Below are positions 31,873 through 42,500 of a stretch of 64,000 bases of DNA, piece by piece. Every line of letters begins with the position of its first letter. Within the stretch, counting starts at the first letter, position 1. The stretch comes from Streptomyces sp. G-G2 (GTDB taxonomy: Bacteria > Actinomycetota > Actinomycetes > Streptomycetales > Streptomycetaceae). A program made the translations under genes and the position numbers. The notes below the pieces were generated by a model, which was given only the letters and a program-made list of their open reading frames with translations, was not told the origin of the DNA and ran no database searches. The stretch spans positions 1-64,000 of the forward strand of contig NZ_JASISO010000043.1 in assembly GCF_030063135.1 (NCBI RefSeq), in the 5' to 3' direction.

Positions 31873-32780
31873 GCACCGCAGTGAAGACCACTCCCTACGG
31901 CACCGGCAGCGGCCTGCTGGTGGAACCCGTCGAGGGCGGCAGCCTCGCGGACATCGACCCCAAGATCCTGCGCGACCTGCTCGCCGAGGCGGGGTTCCTC
32001 CTGCTGCGCGGCTTCACCCCCTCCGACATGGCCTCCTTCACCGCGCTGGTGCAGTCCACGTCCACCTCCACCACCCTCGACCCGGCCCGCGACTTCTACT
32101 CGGAGGTCGCACAGAAGGTCGACGCGGGATTCGCCGAGGTCGGACTGCACACCGAGAACGGCAACAGCCCCTTCCGGGCCCACGTCGCCTGGTTCTTCTG
32201 CGAGAAGGCCGCCTCCTCCGGCTCCCAGACCACCGTCTGCGACGGCTACCGCGTCTGGGACGCCCTCAGCCCCGAGGCCCGCGAGGCCTTCGGCGCGCAG
32301 GACATCGTCTACAGCCGCTACGTCGGCGAGCAGCAGTGGCGCGCCATGGCCCACCACCTGCTCGGCAAGACCAAGCCCGCGCAAGACATCGAGGTCGGTG
32401 AACTCCTGGCGCTGGCAAGCCAGTTGCCGGGCACCGAGATAGCGGCCGAGGAGGACGGCGGGATCCGCTACGCTTTCCGCACCCCCGCCGCCGGGACCAC
32501 GATCTTCGGCGAGCGGCGCTCGTTCGCGAACAGCATCCTCGGCCCCTCCTTCAACTACGAGAAGCCGACGATCACCTTCGCCGACGGGACCGAGCTGTCC
32601 GAGCAGCTGCTGGCCGAAGTCGAGTCGGTGACGGCTCGGATCACCGAGAACCTCGAATGGCAGGACGGCGACGCCGCTGTCATCGACAACACCCGGGTCA
32701 TGCACGGCCGCCGCGCCATCACCGACCCGAACCGGACCATCTACAACGCCCTGAGCTACATCGAGGCACCCGCCGCCTGA
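31869..32780 (+). CDS. TauD-like Fe(II)/2-oxoglutarate oxygenase
   Basis: The 303-aa protein has the metal-binding HxE motif in LHTENGNSP at about residue 94-96 and the distal His in IDNTRVMHGRR near residue 277, with Arg nearby for 2OG binding. Family members hydroxylate, desaturate, halogenate or form isonitriles. The gene overlaps the AMP-ligase by ATGA, so its substrate is likely an activated acyl or amino acid thioester made by that pair. Isonitrile-forming members also sit next to acyl ligases, but the rest of that cassette is not visible here. A terminator follows (32791-32818). Confidence 0.88.
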   Translation: MSTAVKTTPYGTGSGLLVEPVEGGSLADIDPKILRDLLAEAGFLLLRGFTPSDMASFTALVQSTSTSTTLDPARDFYSEVAQKVDAGFAEVGLHTENGNSPFRAHVAWFFCEKAASSGSQTTVCDGYRVWDALSPEAREAFGAQDIVYSRYVGEQQWRAMAHHLLGKTKPAQDIEVGELLALASQLPGTEIAAEEDGGIRYAFRTPAAGTTIFGERRSFANSILGPSFNYEKPTITFADGTELSEQLLAEVESVTARITENLEWQDGDAAVIDNTRVMHGRRAITDPNRTIYNALSYIEAPAA

Positions 32781-32790
32781 CCGGACTGCG

Positions 32791-32818
32791 CCGCTCCCGG
32801 CCGCGCGGCCGGGAGCGG
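32791..32818. terminator. Terminator-like hairpin after the oxygenase gene
   Basis: A perfect 13-bp stem (CCGCTCCCGGCCG and complement) has only 2 nt at its centre. It lies 11 bp after the oxygenase stop and 22 bp before the MFS start. Confidence 0.7.
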
Positions 32819-32839
32819 CGGCCCACCCGAGAGGGAGCC

Positions 32840-34555
<1,716 letters not shown>

Positions 34556-34627
34556 CCCCTGCCCGCCCACCCCTCGACCGCCCACGTCGCTCTGACCACC
34601 CCCCCGGACACCAAGGAGAGGCATCCG

Positions 34628-35200
34628 ATGGCACGCCCCGGAGACACCCTGCAGCTCGGACAGGACAAGCTCACCTTCCTCACCACCGCGGCCCAGACGA
34701 ACGGGGCGTACGTGGAGGTCGAAGTGGAGTACGCGCCGACCGTGCTGAAGCCGCCCGTCCACTACCACCCCCGGCAGACCGAGGTCATGCAGGTCCACGG
34801 CGGCCGCATCATCCTCCAGGTGGACGGGGTCGAGCACGAGCACACCGAGGGCAGCGAGTTCTACATCCCGCCGGGCGTCCACCACTCCATGTGGAACCCG
34901 GGCCCCGAGACCACCCGGATGACCTGGCGCACCACCCCCGCCTACCAGACCGAGCGGGTCTTCGAGACCCTGTGGGGCCTGGCCAACGAGGGCCGGCTCA
35001 GCGCGGACGGCCCCAAGCTCCAGATGCCGCTGCTCGCGCTCGGCTTCCGCGACGAGTACCGGGTGATCACCGGGCGCCCCTTCGCCCTGGACATGGCGCT
35101 GTGCACCCTGCTCGCGCCGGTCGGCCTGGCCTGCGGGTACCGGCCGTACTACAAGCCGCCGCAGAGCCGGCGCACCGAGCCGGTGGCGGCCAACGCCTGA
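34628..35200 (+). CDS. Cupin-domain protein
   Basis: The 190-aa single-cupin protein has motif 1 PPVHYHPRQTEVMQVHGG with His and Glu metal ligands and motif 2 IPPGVHHSMWNPG. A C-terminal hydrophobic stretch (ALDMALCTLLAPVGLACGY) may be a membrane-associated helix. Metal-dependent cupins in clusters act as isomerases, oxygenases or epimerases; the reaction here cannot be told. ATG 34628 has a strong AAGGAGAGG. It follows the MFS gene by 72 bp. Confidence 0.85.
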   Translation: MARPGDTLQLGQDKLTFLTTAAQTNGAYVEVEVEYAPTVLKPPVHYHPRQTEVMQVHGGRIILQVDGVEHEHTEGSEFYIPPGVHHSMWNPGPETTRMTWRTTPAYQTERVFETLWGLANEGRLSADGPKLQMPLLALGFRDEYRVITGRPFALDMALCTLLAPVGLACGYRPYYKPPQSRRTEPVAANA

Positions 35201-35320
35201 GCCCGGCCGCCGGGCACGCGTCCGACCGACCGGCCCGTCCGGTCTCGCGTTCGAGTGGTACGCGAGGTCGCGGCCCTAGCGTCTGCGACATCAAGCCGGT
35301 CGACGCGTGGAGGAACGGTC

Positions 35321-35791
35321 ATGGCCACCGAACAGCACGAATTCACCCTGCCCGGCGCGGATCTCCCGCAGCCCGACGAGGACCTGCGCAAGCGCCGCGA
35401 AGCGGTCGTCCTCGCCCACACGGTCGCGGAGATCGCCTGGGACATCGACGGCGTGCTGGCCACCTTCCCGCGTGGCGGCATCTACCGCATCCAGGCCTTC
35501 GAAGAGGGCCCGCTGATCGGTGAAGAGGCCATCAAGAAGGGCTACTTCGCCGACCTCAAGGCGGCGTTCCCCGACCTGGAGCACGACCTGCACCACGTGC
35601 ACCACACCCCCACCGCCGTGATCCTGGAGGCCCAGGCCCGCGGCGTGCAGCAGGCGGACTACCGGGGCATACCCAACCTCGGCAAGTCCATCGACGCCCC
35701 CGTCGCCGTGTTCTTCCACTTCGACGGCGACGTCCTGGTCGACGAGACGCTGTACTTCGACATGGCCACCTTCCAGCGCCAGCTCGCCTGA
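35321..35791 (+). CDS. SnoaL/NTF2-like protein
   Basis: The 156-aa single-domain protein has the cone-shaped NTF2-like fold pattern: helical RREAVVLAHTVAEIAWDIDG, IGEEAIKKGYFADLKAAFPD, then strands ending in VAVFFHFDGDVLVDETLYFD. Relatives act as cyclases, isomerases or hydroxylases on polyketides, or are only ligand-binding. ATG 35321 has GGAGG at the right distance. The 120-bp leader holds a TTCGAG...TAGCGT pair that may be a promoter. A terminator follows at 35813-35842. Confidence 0.78.
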   Translation: MATEQHEFTLPGADLPQPDEDLRKRREAVVLAHTVAEIAWDIDGVLATFPRGGIYRIQAFEEGPLIGEEAIKKGYFADLKAAFPDLEHDLHHVHHTPTAVILEAQARGVQQADYRGIPNLGKSIDAPVAVFFHFDGDVLVDETLYFDMATFQRQLA

Positions 35792-35812
35792 CCGCTGCGC
35801 ACGCGCGAACCC

Positions 35813-35842
35813 GAGCCACCCTCCCTCCGGGGAGGGTGGCTC
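35813..35842. terminator. Terminator hairpin after the SnoaL-like gene
   Basis: A perfect 13-bp stem (GAGCCACCCTCCC and complement) with a TCCG loop lies 21 bp after the stop at 35791. Confidence 0.8.
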
Positions 35843-35980
35843 CGTGCTGTCCGTGGGTCCACCACGAATCGAGGAGGGCTTGAGTCCGGTTCCGTAGCGT
35901 CGTGAGCGCCGACAACGGCCTGTGTCACGGATGAGTTGTGAGCATCTCCTACTGACATTGCCTCCAGAAAGGATGCTCGG

Positions 35981-37486
35981 ATGAGCACCGTCAACCCCCC
36001 AGCCTCGGCCGGTGGAGCAAAGGGGGTGGTCTTCTGGGCCATCCTCACCACGAGCCTCGCCTCCTTCATGGCAGGGCTGGACAACCTCGTGATCATTACG
36101 GCGCTGCCCACCATCCGGGAGAAACTCGGCGGCAGCCTGACCGATCTCGAATGGACGGTCAACGCCTACACGCTGTCCTTCGCGGTCCTGATGATGTTCG
36201 GCGCCGCACTGGGCGACCGCTTCGGCAGGCGCCGCATGTTCGTCCTCGGCCTGCTGCTCTTCACGGGTGCCTCGGCCGCCGCGGCGCTCGCGCCCGGCAT
36301 CAATGAACTCATCGCGTTCCGGGCCATCCAGGGCGCGGGCGCGGCGATCATCATGCCGCTGTCGGTGACCCTGCTGACCGCCGCCGTCCCCGCGGAGAAG
36401 CGCGGTACGGCCCTCGGTATCTGGGGCGCGGTCAACGGCCTGTCGATCGCGGCGGGCCCGCTCGTCGGCGGTGCGATCGTCGAGCACATCTCCTGGCAGT
36501 GGATCTTCTGGCTCAACGTGCCCATCGGCCTGGCCCTGGCCCCGATCTCCTGGCGCAAGCTCGCCGAGAGCAAGGTGGCCAACTCCCGGCTCGACGCCGT
36601 CGGCACCGTCTTGGCCAGCATCGGTCTGTTCGGCATCGTCCTCGGCCTGATCAAGGGCCACGGCGACGGCTGGACCTCCCCGGTCGTCCTCGGCTCCCTG
36701 ATCGGCGGCGTGGTCGTGATGGCCGTCTTCGTGTTCTGGGAGAGCAAGACGGCACACCCGATGGTCCCGATGCGCCTCTTCAAGATCCGGGCGTTCACCG
36801 CGATCAACCTGGCCGGCACCCTGATGTCGGTCGGGATGTTCGGCGCCATCTTCCTGATGACCCAGTTCCTCCAGACCATCCAGGGCTACAGCGCGATGGA
36901 GGCCGGAGTACGGCTGCTCGCCTGGACCGCCATGCCCATGGTCGTCGCCCCCATCGGCGGCATGGTCTCCGACAAGATCGGCGGCAAGCCCGTCGTCACC
37001 CTCGGCCTCGCGATGATGACCGGCGGCATGGTCTATTGGGCCTTCATCCTCGAACCGGGCGTCTCCTACGTCGCCCAGCTGCCCTCCCTCATGATCTGCG
37101 GCGCCGGTATGGCCCTGTTCTACGCACCGCTGATGAACCTGACCATGGGCTCCGTCAAGGAGGAGGAGCAGGGCATCGCCTCCGGTGTCACGGCCGCCAC
37201 CCGTGAGGTCGGCGCCGCGCTCGGTGTGGCCCTGCTGGCCTCGATCTTCAGCGCCAACGGCGGCTACGCCACCCCGCAGAACTTCGTCGACGGACTGGTC
37301 CCGGCCATGTGGGTCGGTGCCATCGCGGTGGCCCTGGCCACCCTGTCCATGCTGATCGCCCCCGGCCGCGGCAAGGGCCTCCAGCCCGAACCCGGCGCGG
37401 TGGCCGAGCGGTCCGCCCCGGCGGCGTCGTCCGCGGCCGCGCCCGCGGCCACGGCGGACAAGCCCGCCCCGGCCCCGGTACGCTGA
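35981..37486 (+). CDS. DHA2-family MFS exporter (second)
   Basis: The 501-aa antiporter has about 14 helices. Motif LDNLVIITALPTIREKLG is in helix 1, GAALGDRFGRRRMFVLG in the 2-3 loop, and GPLVGGAIVEHISWQWIFWLNVP is the family motif C region. The tail is Ala/Pro-rich. It is flanked by terminators on both sides, so it is a separate transcript. Antibiotic producers often carry two exporters for product and intermediate or for resistance. ATG 35981 is preceded by AGAAAGG. Confidence 0.93.
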   Translation: MSTVNPPASAGGAKGVVFWAILTTSLASFMAGLDNLVIITALPTIREKLGGSLTDLEWTVNAYTLSFAVLMMFGAALGDRFGRRRMFVLGLLLFTGASAAAALAPGINELIAFRAIQGAGAAIIMPLSVTLLTAAVPAEKRGTALGIWGAVNGLSIAAGPLVGGAIVEHISWQWIFWLNVPIGLALAPISWRKLAESKVANSRLDAVGTVLASIGLFGIVLGLIKGHGDGWTSPVVLGSLIGGVVVMAVFVFWESKTAHPMVPMRLFKIRAFTAINLAGTLMSVGMFGAIFLMTQFLQTIQGYSAMEAGVRLLAWTAMPMVVAPIGGMVSDKIGGKPVVTLGLAMMTGGMVYWAFILEPGVSYVAQLPSLMICGAGMALFYAPLMNLTMGSVKEEEQGIASGVTAATREVGAALGVALLASIFSANGGYATPQNFVDGLVPAMWVGAIAVALATLSMLIAPGRGKGLQPEPGAVAERSAPAASSAAAPAATADKPAPAPVR

Positions 37487-37499
37487 CCGGATCCCGCAA

Positions 37500-37538
37500 G
37501 CCGTTGGCCCCCGCGTTCCGTACGCGGGGGCCAACGGC
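37500..37538. terminator. Strong terminator between the MFS gene and the sugar genes
   Basis: A perfect 16-bp stem (GCCGTTGGCCCCCGCG and complement) with a 7-nt loop starts 13 bp after the MFS stop. It separates the exporter from the deoxysugar block. Confidence 0.88.
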
Positions 37539-37637
37539 GTACGTACCCGCTCCAGCGGGGTTCGAGCGGGGCGGCAGCCGCCGCCCCGACAATCGGACGG
37601 CCCGCTGTTCACGCCTTCGACAACGAACCGAGGAAGC

Positions 37638-38240
37638 ATGGCAATTGAGGAGATGAAGGTCCGGGACGCCTTCCGGATCACGCCGTCGCAGCTGACCGAC
37701 AACCGTGGCCGCTTCTTCGAGGCCTGGCGGATCGGCGAACTCACCGAACTGAGCGGCCAGCCCTTCACCGTCAAGCAGGTCAACTTCTCGGTCTCGTCGC
37801 GGGGCACCCTGCGCGGCATCCACGGCACCACCCTGCCCCCGGGCCAGGCCAAGCTGGTCACCTGCGTGCGCGGCGCCGCCCTCGACGTGGTCGTCGACCT
37901 GCGCGTCGGCTCCCCGACCTTCGGCATGTTCGACACCACCGTCCAGGAGGCCGACTCCGGGATCGGGGTCTACCTCGCCGACGGGCTCGGGCACGCCTTC
38001 CTCGCGCTCACCGAGGACACCTGCATGAACTACCTCTGCTCCGAGGAGTACGTCCCGGGCACCATGGTCGACATCCAGGCCCTGGACCCCGCCATCGGCA
38101 TCCCCTGGAACACCACGGAGCCGCTCGTCCGCTCCGAGAAGGACGCCGCCGCGCCCACCCTGTCCGAGGCCGTGGCGCTGGGGCTGCTCCCGACGTACGA
38201 GCAGGCCGTCGCGTCGTACGGCCCCGGCCACCGCCCGTGA
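37638..38240 (+). CDS. rmlC: dTDP-4-keto-6-deoxyhexose 3,5-epimerase (RmlC-like)
   Basis: The 200-aa cupin-type epimerase has FRITPSQLTDNRGRFFEAWR at the N-terminus, the catalytic His in GTLRGIHG and the conserved GLGHAFLALTED and YLCSEEYVPG segments. It inverts C5 (and/or C3) of a 4-keto-deoxysugar nucleotide and so sets the L-series. With a 2,3-dehydratase in the cluster, the substrate may be a 2-deoxy intermediate, as for the 5-epimerases of antibiotic sugars. The stop overlaps the next gene (GTGA). Confidence 0.9.
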   Translation: MAIEEMKVRDAFRITPSQLTDNRGRFFEAWRIGELTELSGQPFTVKQVNFSVSSRGTLRGIHGTTLPPGQAKLVTCVRGAALDVVVDLRVGSPTFGMFDTTVQEADSGIGVYLADGLGHAFLALTEDTCMNYLCSEEYVPGTMVDIQALDPAIGIPWNTTEPLVRSEKDAAAPTLSEAVALGLLPTYEQAVASYGPGHRP

Positions 38241-38884
38241 CGGAGGTCGCCGTACTGGGCTCCGGAGCCGTCGGCACCAGCCTCGCCACGGGGCTGGCCG
38301 CGGCGGGCCACCGGGTCGTGACCGGCTCCACCCGGCCGGACCGCCCCCGCCCCGCCGACGACCCGGCGCGCGCGGCGGGCGTCCGCTTCACCGGGCACGC
38401 CGAGGCCGTCGAGAACGCCGGGATCGTCTTCAACACCACCCCCGGCGAGGTCTCGGTCGCCCTGCTCCGGGGCCTCGAACCCGCCCTGCGCGGGCGCGTC
38501 CTGGTCGACGTCTCCAACGCCGCCGAACGCAGCCCCGAGGGCTTCCCCGTCGCGCCCCTGTACCCGCACAGCAGCCTCGCCGAGGAGATCCAGCGGGTGC
38601 TGCCGGGGACCCGGGTGGTCAAGGCCCTCAACACCATGGACCACTCCGTGATGACCGACCCGCGGATCCTGCCCGCCCCCGCCACCGCCTTCCTCTCCGG
38701 CGACGACCTGCGGGCCAAGGAGGAACTGGCGGCGCTGCTCGGCGACCTGGGCTGGCCGAAGGAGTGGATCCTCGACCTCGGCGGGCTCTACACCGCGCGG
38801 GCCCTGGAGTGGACCGTGCTGATGCTGGGCCCCTTCATCACCCGGCACGGCTTCGTCCCGTTCGGGCTGGCGATCGCGCACTGA
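38237..38884 (+). CDS. NADPH:F420 oxidoreductase-like dehydrogenase
   Basis: The 215-aa Rossmann protein has VAVLGSGAVGTSLATGLAAAG for NADP binding and VFNTTPGEVSVALL. The later stretch VVKALNTMDHSVM is shared with F420-dependent NADP reductases. It could recycle F420H2/NADPH for an F420-dependent tailoring step or reduce a substrate directly. No other F420 enzyme was recognised in the window. It is translationally coupled to the epimerase gene by GTGA. Confidence 0.78.
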   Translation: MTEVAVLGSGAVGTSLATGLAAAGHRVVTGSTRPDRPRPADDPARAAGVRFTGHAEAVENAGIVFNTTPGEVSVALLRGLEPALRGRVLVDVSNAAERSPEGFPVAPLYPHSSLAEEIQRVLPGTRVVKALNTMDHSVMTDPRILPAPATAFLSGDDLRAKEELAALLGDLGWPKEWILDLGGLYTARALEWTVLMLGPFITRHGFVPFGLAIAH

Positions 38885-38903
38885 ACCGAGCGAGGGCACG
38901 CGC

Positions 38904-38941
38904 GAGCGGCGGCCGGGGGAACCCTCCCCCGGCCGCCGCTC
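38904..38941. terminator. Bidirectional terminator between convergent genes
   Basis: A perfect 16-bp stem (GAGCGGCGGCCGGGGG and complement) with a 6-nt loop lies 19 bp after the F420-reductase-like stop and 31 bp past the rmlD stop. It serves both converging operons. Confidence 0.88.
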
Positions 38942-38972
38942 CCGTCGTACGTCCGCCGCGGCCCAGGACGCC

Positions 38973-39854
38973 CTACGTGGGGGTCAGCACCCGGGCGCCG
39001 GTCAGGGCGGGCATCGCCGCGGCCAGCGCCTCGCGCCAGTCCCGGATCACCTCGATGCCGGCCGCCTCCCAGCGCCCGCGCTCCAGCACGCTGTACGCCG
39101 GGCGCCGCGCGCCCGGCGCGGGGCCGACGAGGGGCCGGACCCGTCCGGGATCCGCGCCCAGCAGCCGGAACACCTCGCGCGCCAGCTCCAGGCGCGTGCA
39201 GTCGCCGCCGCTGGTGGCGTGGTAGATCCCCGGGGCCGCGCCGAGCCGGGCCGCCCGGCCGAGCGCCACGAGGCGGTCGGCGACGTCCACGGTCCAGGTG
39301 GGCTGACCCCGCTGGTCCTCGACGACGTCGACGAACTCCCGCTCCCGCTCCAGCCTGATCATCGCGGCGACGAAGTTGTCGCCGCCCTCGCCGTACAGCC
39401 AGGCCGTCCGCACCACGTACCCGGTCCACGGCAGCAGCCGCAGCACGGCCCGCTCGCCCTCCAGTTTGGTGCGCCCGTAGGCGGTGCGCGGCGCGGGCGG
39501 CGCGTCCTCCGGGTACGGCACGCGGGCCTCGCCGGAGAACACGTAGTCCGTGGACACGTGTAACAGCAGCGCCCCGAACTCCCCGCAGGCGCTGGCCAGA
39601 TGGAGCGGCGCCGCGCCGTTGACGTGCCGGGCCCGCGACTCGTCGGTCTCGGCGCCGTCCACGTCCGTGTAGGCCGCCGCGTTGACCACGACCACCGGGC
39701 GGTGCGCGGCGACCGCCGAACGCACCGCCCGCCGGTCGCGCACGTCGAGTTCCGCGCGGCCCAGGCACACGGCGGGCTGGCCCGCCGACTCCAGGGCCGC
39801 CCGCAGGTCCCGGGCCAGCAGCCCGTCCGCGCCGGTGACCAGCCAGCGGCTCAC
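38973..39854 (-). CDS. rmlD: dTDP-4-dehydrorhamnose reductase-like 4-ketoreductase (RmlD-like)
   Basis: The 293-aa extended SDR has WLVTGADGLLARDLRAALE at the N-terminus, HVSTDYVFSGEA and the catalytic YGRTKLEGE. It reduces the C4 ketone of an activated deoxysugar as the last step before transfer. In 2,6-dideoxysugar pathways RmlD-like enzymes take this role, so the name follows homology, not proven rhamnose synthesis. The GTG start at 39854 overlaps the rmlB stop. Confidence 0.9.
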   Translation of the reverse strand: MSRWLVTGADGLLARDLRAALESAGQPAVCLGRAELDVRDRRAVRSAVAAHRPVVVVNAAAYTDVDGAETDESRARHVNGAAPLHLASACGEFGALLLHVSTDYVFSGEARVPYPEDAPPAPRTAYGRTKLEGERAVLRLLPWTGYVVRTAWLYGEGGDNFVAAMIRLEREREFVDVVEDQRGQPTWTVDVADRLVALGRAARLGAAPGIYHATSGGDCTRLELAREVFRLLGADPGRVRPLVGPAPGARRPAYSVLERGRWEAAGIEVIRDWREALAAAMPALTGARVLTPT

Positions 39855-40849
39855 AGGGCGGCCTTCCGCTTCAGCGGCTCCCACCACGCCCGGTTGTCGC
39901 GGTACCACGCGAAGGTCTCCGCGAGGCCCTGCGCGAAGTCCTTGCGGGGCCGGTAGCCCAGCTCGGTGGAGATCTTCGCGCAGTCCACCGAGTAGCGCAG
40001 GTCGTGGCCGAGCCGGTCGGCGACGTGCTCCACCCGGTCCCAGCCCGCGCCCGCCAGGTCCAGCAGCAGGGTGGTCAGCTCCTTGTTGCTCAGCTCGGTG
40101 CCACCGCCGATGTTGTACACCTCGCCCGCGCGGCCGCCCGTACGCACCAGCTCCAGGCCCTGCACGTGGTCGTCGATGTGCAGCCAGTCGCGGACGTTGA
40201 GGCCCTCGCCGTAGAGCGGTACGCGCTGCCCGTCCAGGAGGTTGGTGACGAACAGCGGGATGACCTTCTCGGGGAAGTGGTGGTGCCCGTAGTTGTTCGA
40301 GCAGCGGGTCACCCGCACGTCCAGGCCGTGCGTGCGGTGGTAGGACAGCGCCACCAGGTCGGAGGAGGCCTTCGAGGCGGCGTACGGCGAGTTCGGCTTC
40401 AGCGGATCGGTCTCCGGCCACGACCCCTCGGCGACCGACCCGTACACCTCGTCCGTGGACACGTGCAGGAAGGGCACGGGCCCGCCGGGGCGGCGCAGGG
40501 CGGCGTCCAGCAGGGTCTGCGTACCGAGCACGTTGGTGGTGATGAACTCGGCCGCGCCGAGGATCGAGCGGTCCACGTGCGACTCGGCGGCGAAGTGCAC
40601 CACCTGGTCGTGCGCGGCCACCAGCTCGGCGACGAGGGCGACGTCGCAGATGTCACCCTTGACGAACCCGAAGCCGGGGTGCTCGCGCACCGGGTCGAGG
40701 TTGGCGGGGTTGCCCGCGTAGGTGAGCTTGTCGAGCACGGTGACCGCCACGTCCCCCGGGCCCTGGGGGCCCAGGAGCGTACGGACGTAGTGCGAACCGA
40801 TGAACCCCGCCCCGCCGGTGACGAGGATGCGTGTGACGTCAGTGGTCAT
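39851..40849 (-). CDS. rmlB: dTDP-glucose 4,6-dehydratase (RmlB)
   Basis: The 332-aa SDR enzyme has RILVTGGAGFIGSHYVR, HVSTDEVYGSV, the catalytic YAASKASSD and CSNNYGHHHFPEK, all typical of RmlB. It makes dTDP-4-keto-6-deoxyglucose, the common precursor of 6-deoxysugars. Starts and stops overlap rmlA and rmlD by 4 nt, so A, B and D are one coupled operon. Confidence 0.96.
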   Translation of the reverse strand: MTTDVTRILVTGGAGFIGSHYVRTLLGPQGPGDVAVTVLDKLTYAGNPANLDPVREHPGFGFVKGDICDVALVAELVAAHDQVVHFAAESHVDRSILGAAEFITTNVLGTQTLLDAALRRPGGPVPFLHVSTDEVYGSVAEGSWPETDPLKPNSPYAASKASSDLVALSYHRTHGLDVRVTRCSNNYGHHHFPEKVIPLFVTNLLDGQRVPLYGEGLNVRDWLHIDDHVQGLELVRTGGRAGEVYNIGGGTELSNKELTTLLLDLAGAGWDRVEHVADRLGHDLRYSVDCAKISTELGYRPRKDFAQGLAETFAWYRDNRAWWEPLKRKAAL

Positions 40850-41913
40850 GAGGAGATCTGCACCTTGCTGTGGTCGCCGAGGATGAGACGGTGGGCCGCG
40901 GGCACCCGGGGGGCGGGGGTCACCTCGACGTTGCGTCCGATGATCGAGGCTTCCACACGGCTGGCGCCGCGTACGGAGGAGCCGTCCAGGATGATGGAGA
41001 ACTCGATCTCGCTGTCGGTGATCGTGCAGTCGCGGGAGATCGACGTGAACGGCCCGATGTACGAACCGGTGATCACGCTGCCCGCGCCGATCACGGCGGG
41101 GCCGACGATGCGCGACTCCGTGACCTGGGCTCCCTCGTCGATCTGCACCCGTCCGATGATCTCGCTCGCGGCGTCGACCAGCCCCTCGATGCGCGGCTCG
41201 GCGCGCTCCAGGACGGACCGGTTGACCTCCAGCATGTCGTTGACGTTCCCGGTGTCCTTCCAGTAACCGGAGATCGTCGTGGACCGTACGTCGAAGTCCG
41301 CGTCGATCAGCCACTGCAGGGCGTGGGTGATCTCCAGCTCGCCGCGCCAGGAGGGCTTGATGGCGCGTACGGCCTCGTGGACGGCGGGGGTGAAGAGGTA
41401 GACGCCGACGAGCGCGAGGTCGCTCTTGGGGACCTCGGGCTTCTCCTCCAGGCCCACCACCCGGCCGTCGGGGCCCAGCTCGGCCACGCCGAAGGACTTC
41501 GGGTCGGAGACCTGGGTGAGCAGGATCTGCGCGGTGGGACGGTCGGCGCGGAAGGAGTCGACGAGATCGGAGATCCCGCCGACGATGAAGTTGTCGCCGA
41601 GGTACATGACGAAGTCGTCGTCGGCGAGGAACTCGCGGGCGATCACGACGGCGTGGGCGAGGCCCAGCGGCGCGGTCTGCGGGATGTAGGTGACCTCGAT
41701 GCCGAACTTGGAGCCGTCGCCGACGGCTTCGCGGATCTCGTCGGCGGTGTCCCCGACGACGATCCCGACCTCGGTGATGCCCGCGTCCGCGATCGCTTCC
41801 AGGCCGTAGAAGAGCACCGGCTTGTTCGCCACGGGCACGAGCTGCTTGGCGGATGTGTGGGTGAGGGGGCGCAGGCGGGTTCCGGCCCCGCCGGAGAGTA
41901 CGAGAGCCTTCAT
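40846..41913 (-). CDS. rmlA: Glucose-1-phosphate thymidylyltransferase (long, StrD-like)
   Basis: The 355-aa nucleotidyltransferase has the signature MKALVLSGGAGTRLRPLTHT and PVANKPVLFYGLEAI. C-terminal left-handed-helix repeats (IGRVQIDEGAQVTESRIVG) are absent from the 290-aa RmlA but typical of the long form in antibiotic clusters. It makes dTDP-glucose, the first step of the sugar pathway. It is divergent from the SnoaL-like gene at 42081. Confidence 0.94.
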   Translation of the reverse strand: MKALVLSGGAGTRLRPLTHTSAKQLVPVANKPVLFYGLEAIADAGITEVGIVVGDTADEIREAVGDGSKFGIEVTYIPQTAPLGLAHAVVIAREFLADDDFVMYLGDNFIVGGISDLVDSFRADRPTAQILLTQVSDPKSFGVAELGPDGRVVGLEEKPEVPKSDLALVGVYLFTPAVHEAVRAIKPSWRGELEITHALQWLIDADFDVRSTTISGYWKDTGNVNDMLEVNRSVLERAEPRIEGLVDAASEIIGRVQIDEGAQVTESRIVGPAVIGAGSVITGSYIGPFTSISRDCTITDSEIEFSIILDGSSVRGASRVEASIIGRNVEVTPAPRVPAAHRLILGDHSKVQISS

Positions 41914-42080
41914 GGCACCCGAGGCTAGAACCAGTCACTCGAGCCGGGGTGGGGGTTCGCCTTGAGCGGGGTCGCGGGGGGCCCGCCCACAGGGTTTCTC
42001 CAGGGCGGCTCCAGCGCGGATGCGGATCGTCGGTGTGCAGCGATCGGCGACGCGAGCCGTACAGAGAGGCAGACACACCC

Positions 42081-42500
42081 ATGTCGGAGAACCACCGGGA
42101 TCTCGTCCAGCGCTTCGTGGACATGATCAACAGCCACGACGTGAGCACGATGGCGGAGCACACCGCCGCGGACCACATCGACCACAACCCGATCGTCGCG
42201 GACGGCATCGAGGCCAACACGGCCTTCTTCCAGCAGATCTTCGACGCCTTCCCGGACGTCAAGGTCGTCGCCCACGACCTGATCGTCGACGGCGACCGCG
42301 TGGCGGGCCGCTTCGAGTACTCGGGCACCCACCAGGGCCCCTTCTTCGGCATACCGGCCACGGGCCGCACGCTGAGCTTCCAGTCGATCGACATCTGGCG
42401 CGTGGAGAACGGCCTCCTGGCCGAACACTGGGACCAGCTGGACGTGGCGGGCATGTTCCACCAGCTGGGCGCGGACTTCTACGCCCTCCAGGGGCAGTAG
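42081..42500 (+). CDS. SnoaL-like polyketide cyclase-family protein
   Basis: The 139-aa protein matches ester-cyclase/SnoaL proteins: LVQRFVDMINSHDVSTM, DHIDHNPIVADG, then FEYSGTHQGPFFGIPATG and WRVENGLLAEHWDQLD. The conserved His/Asp pair needed for aldol cyclisation appears in the DHIDHNP and EHWDQLD segments. It lies alone between two minus-strand sugar operons. Its 3' half overlaps the extended 3-ketoreductase frame on the other strand. Confidence 0.83.
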   Translation: MSENHRDLVQRFVDMINSHDVSTMAEHTAADHIDHNPIVADGIEANTAFFQQIFDAFPDVKVVAHDLIVDGDRVAGRFEYSGTHQGPFFGIPATGRTLSFQSIDIWRVENGLLAEHWDQLDVAGMFHQLGADFYALQGQ

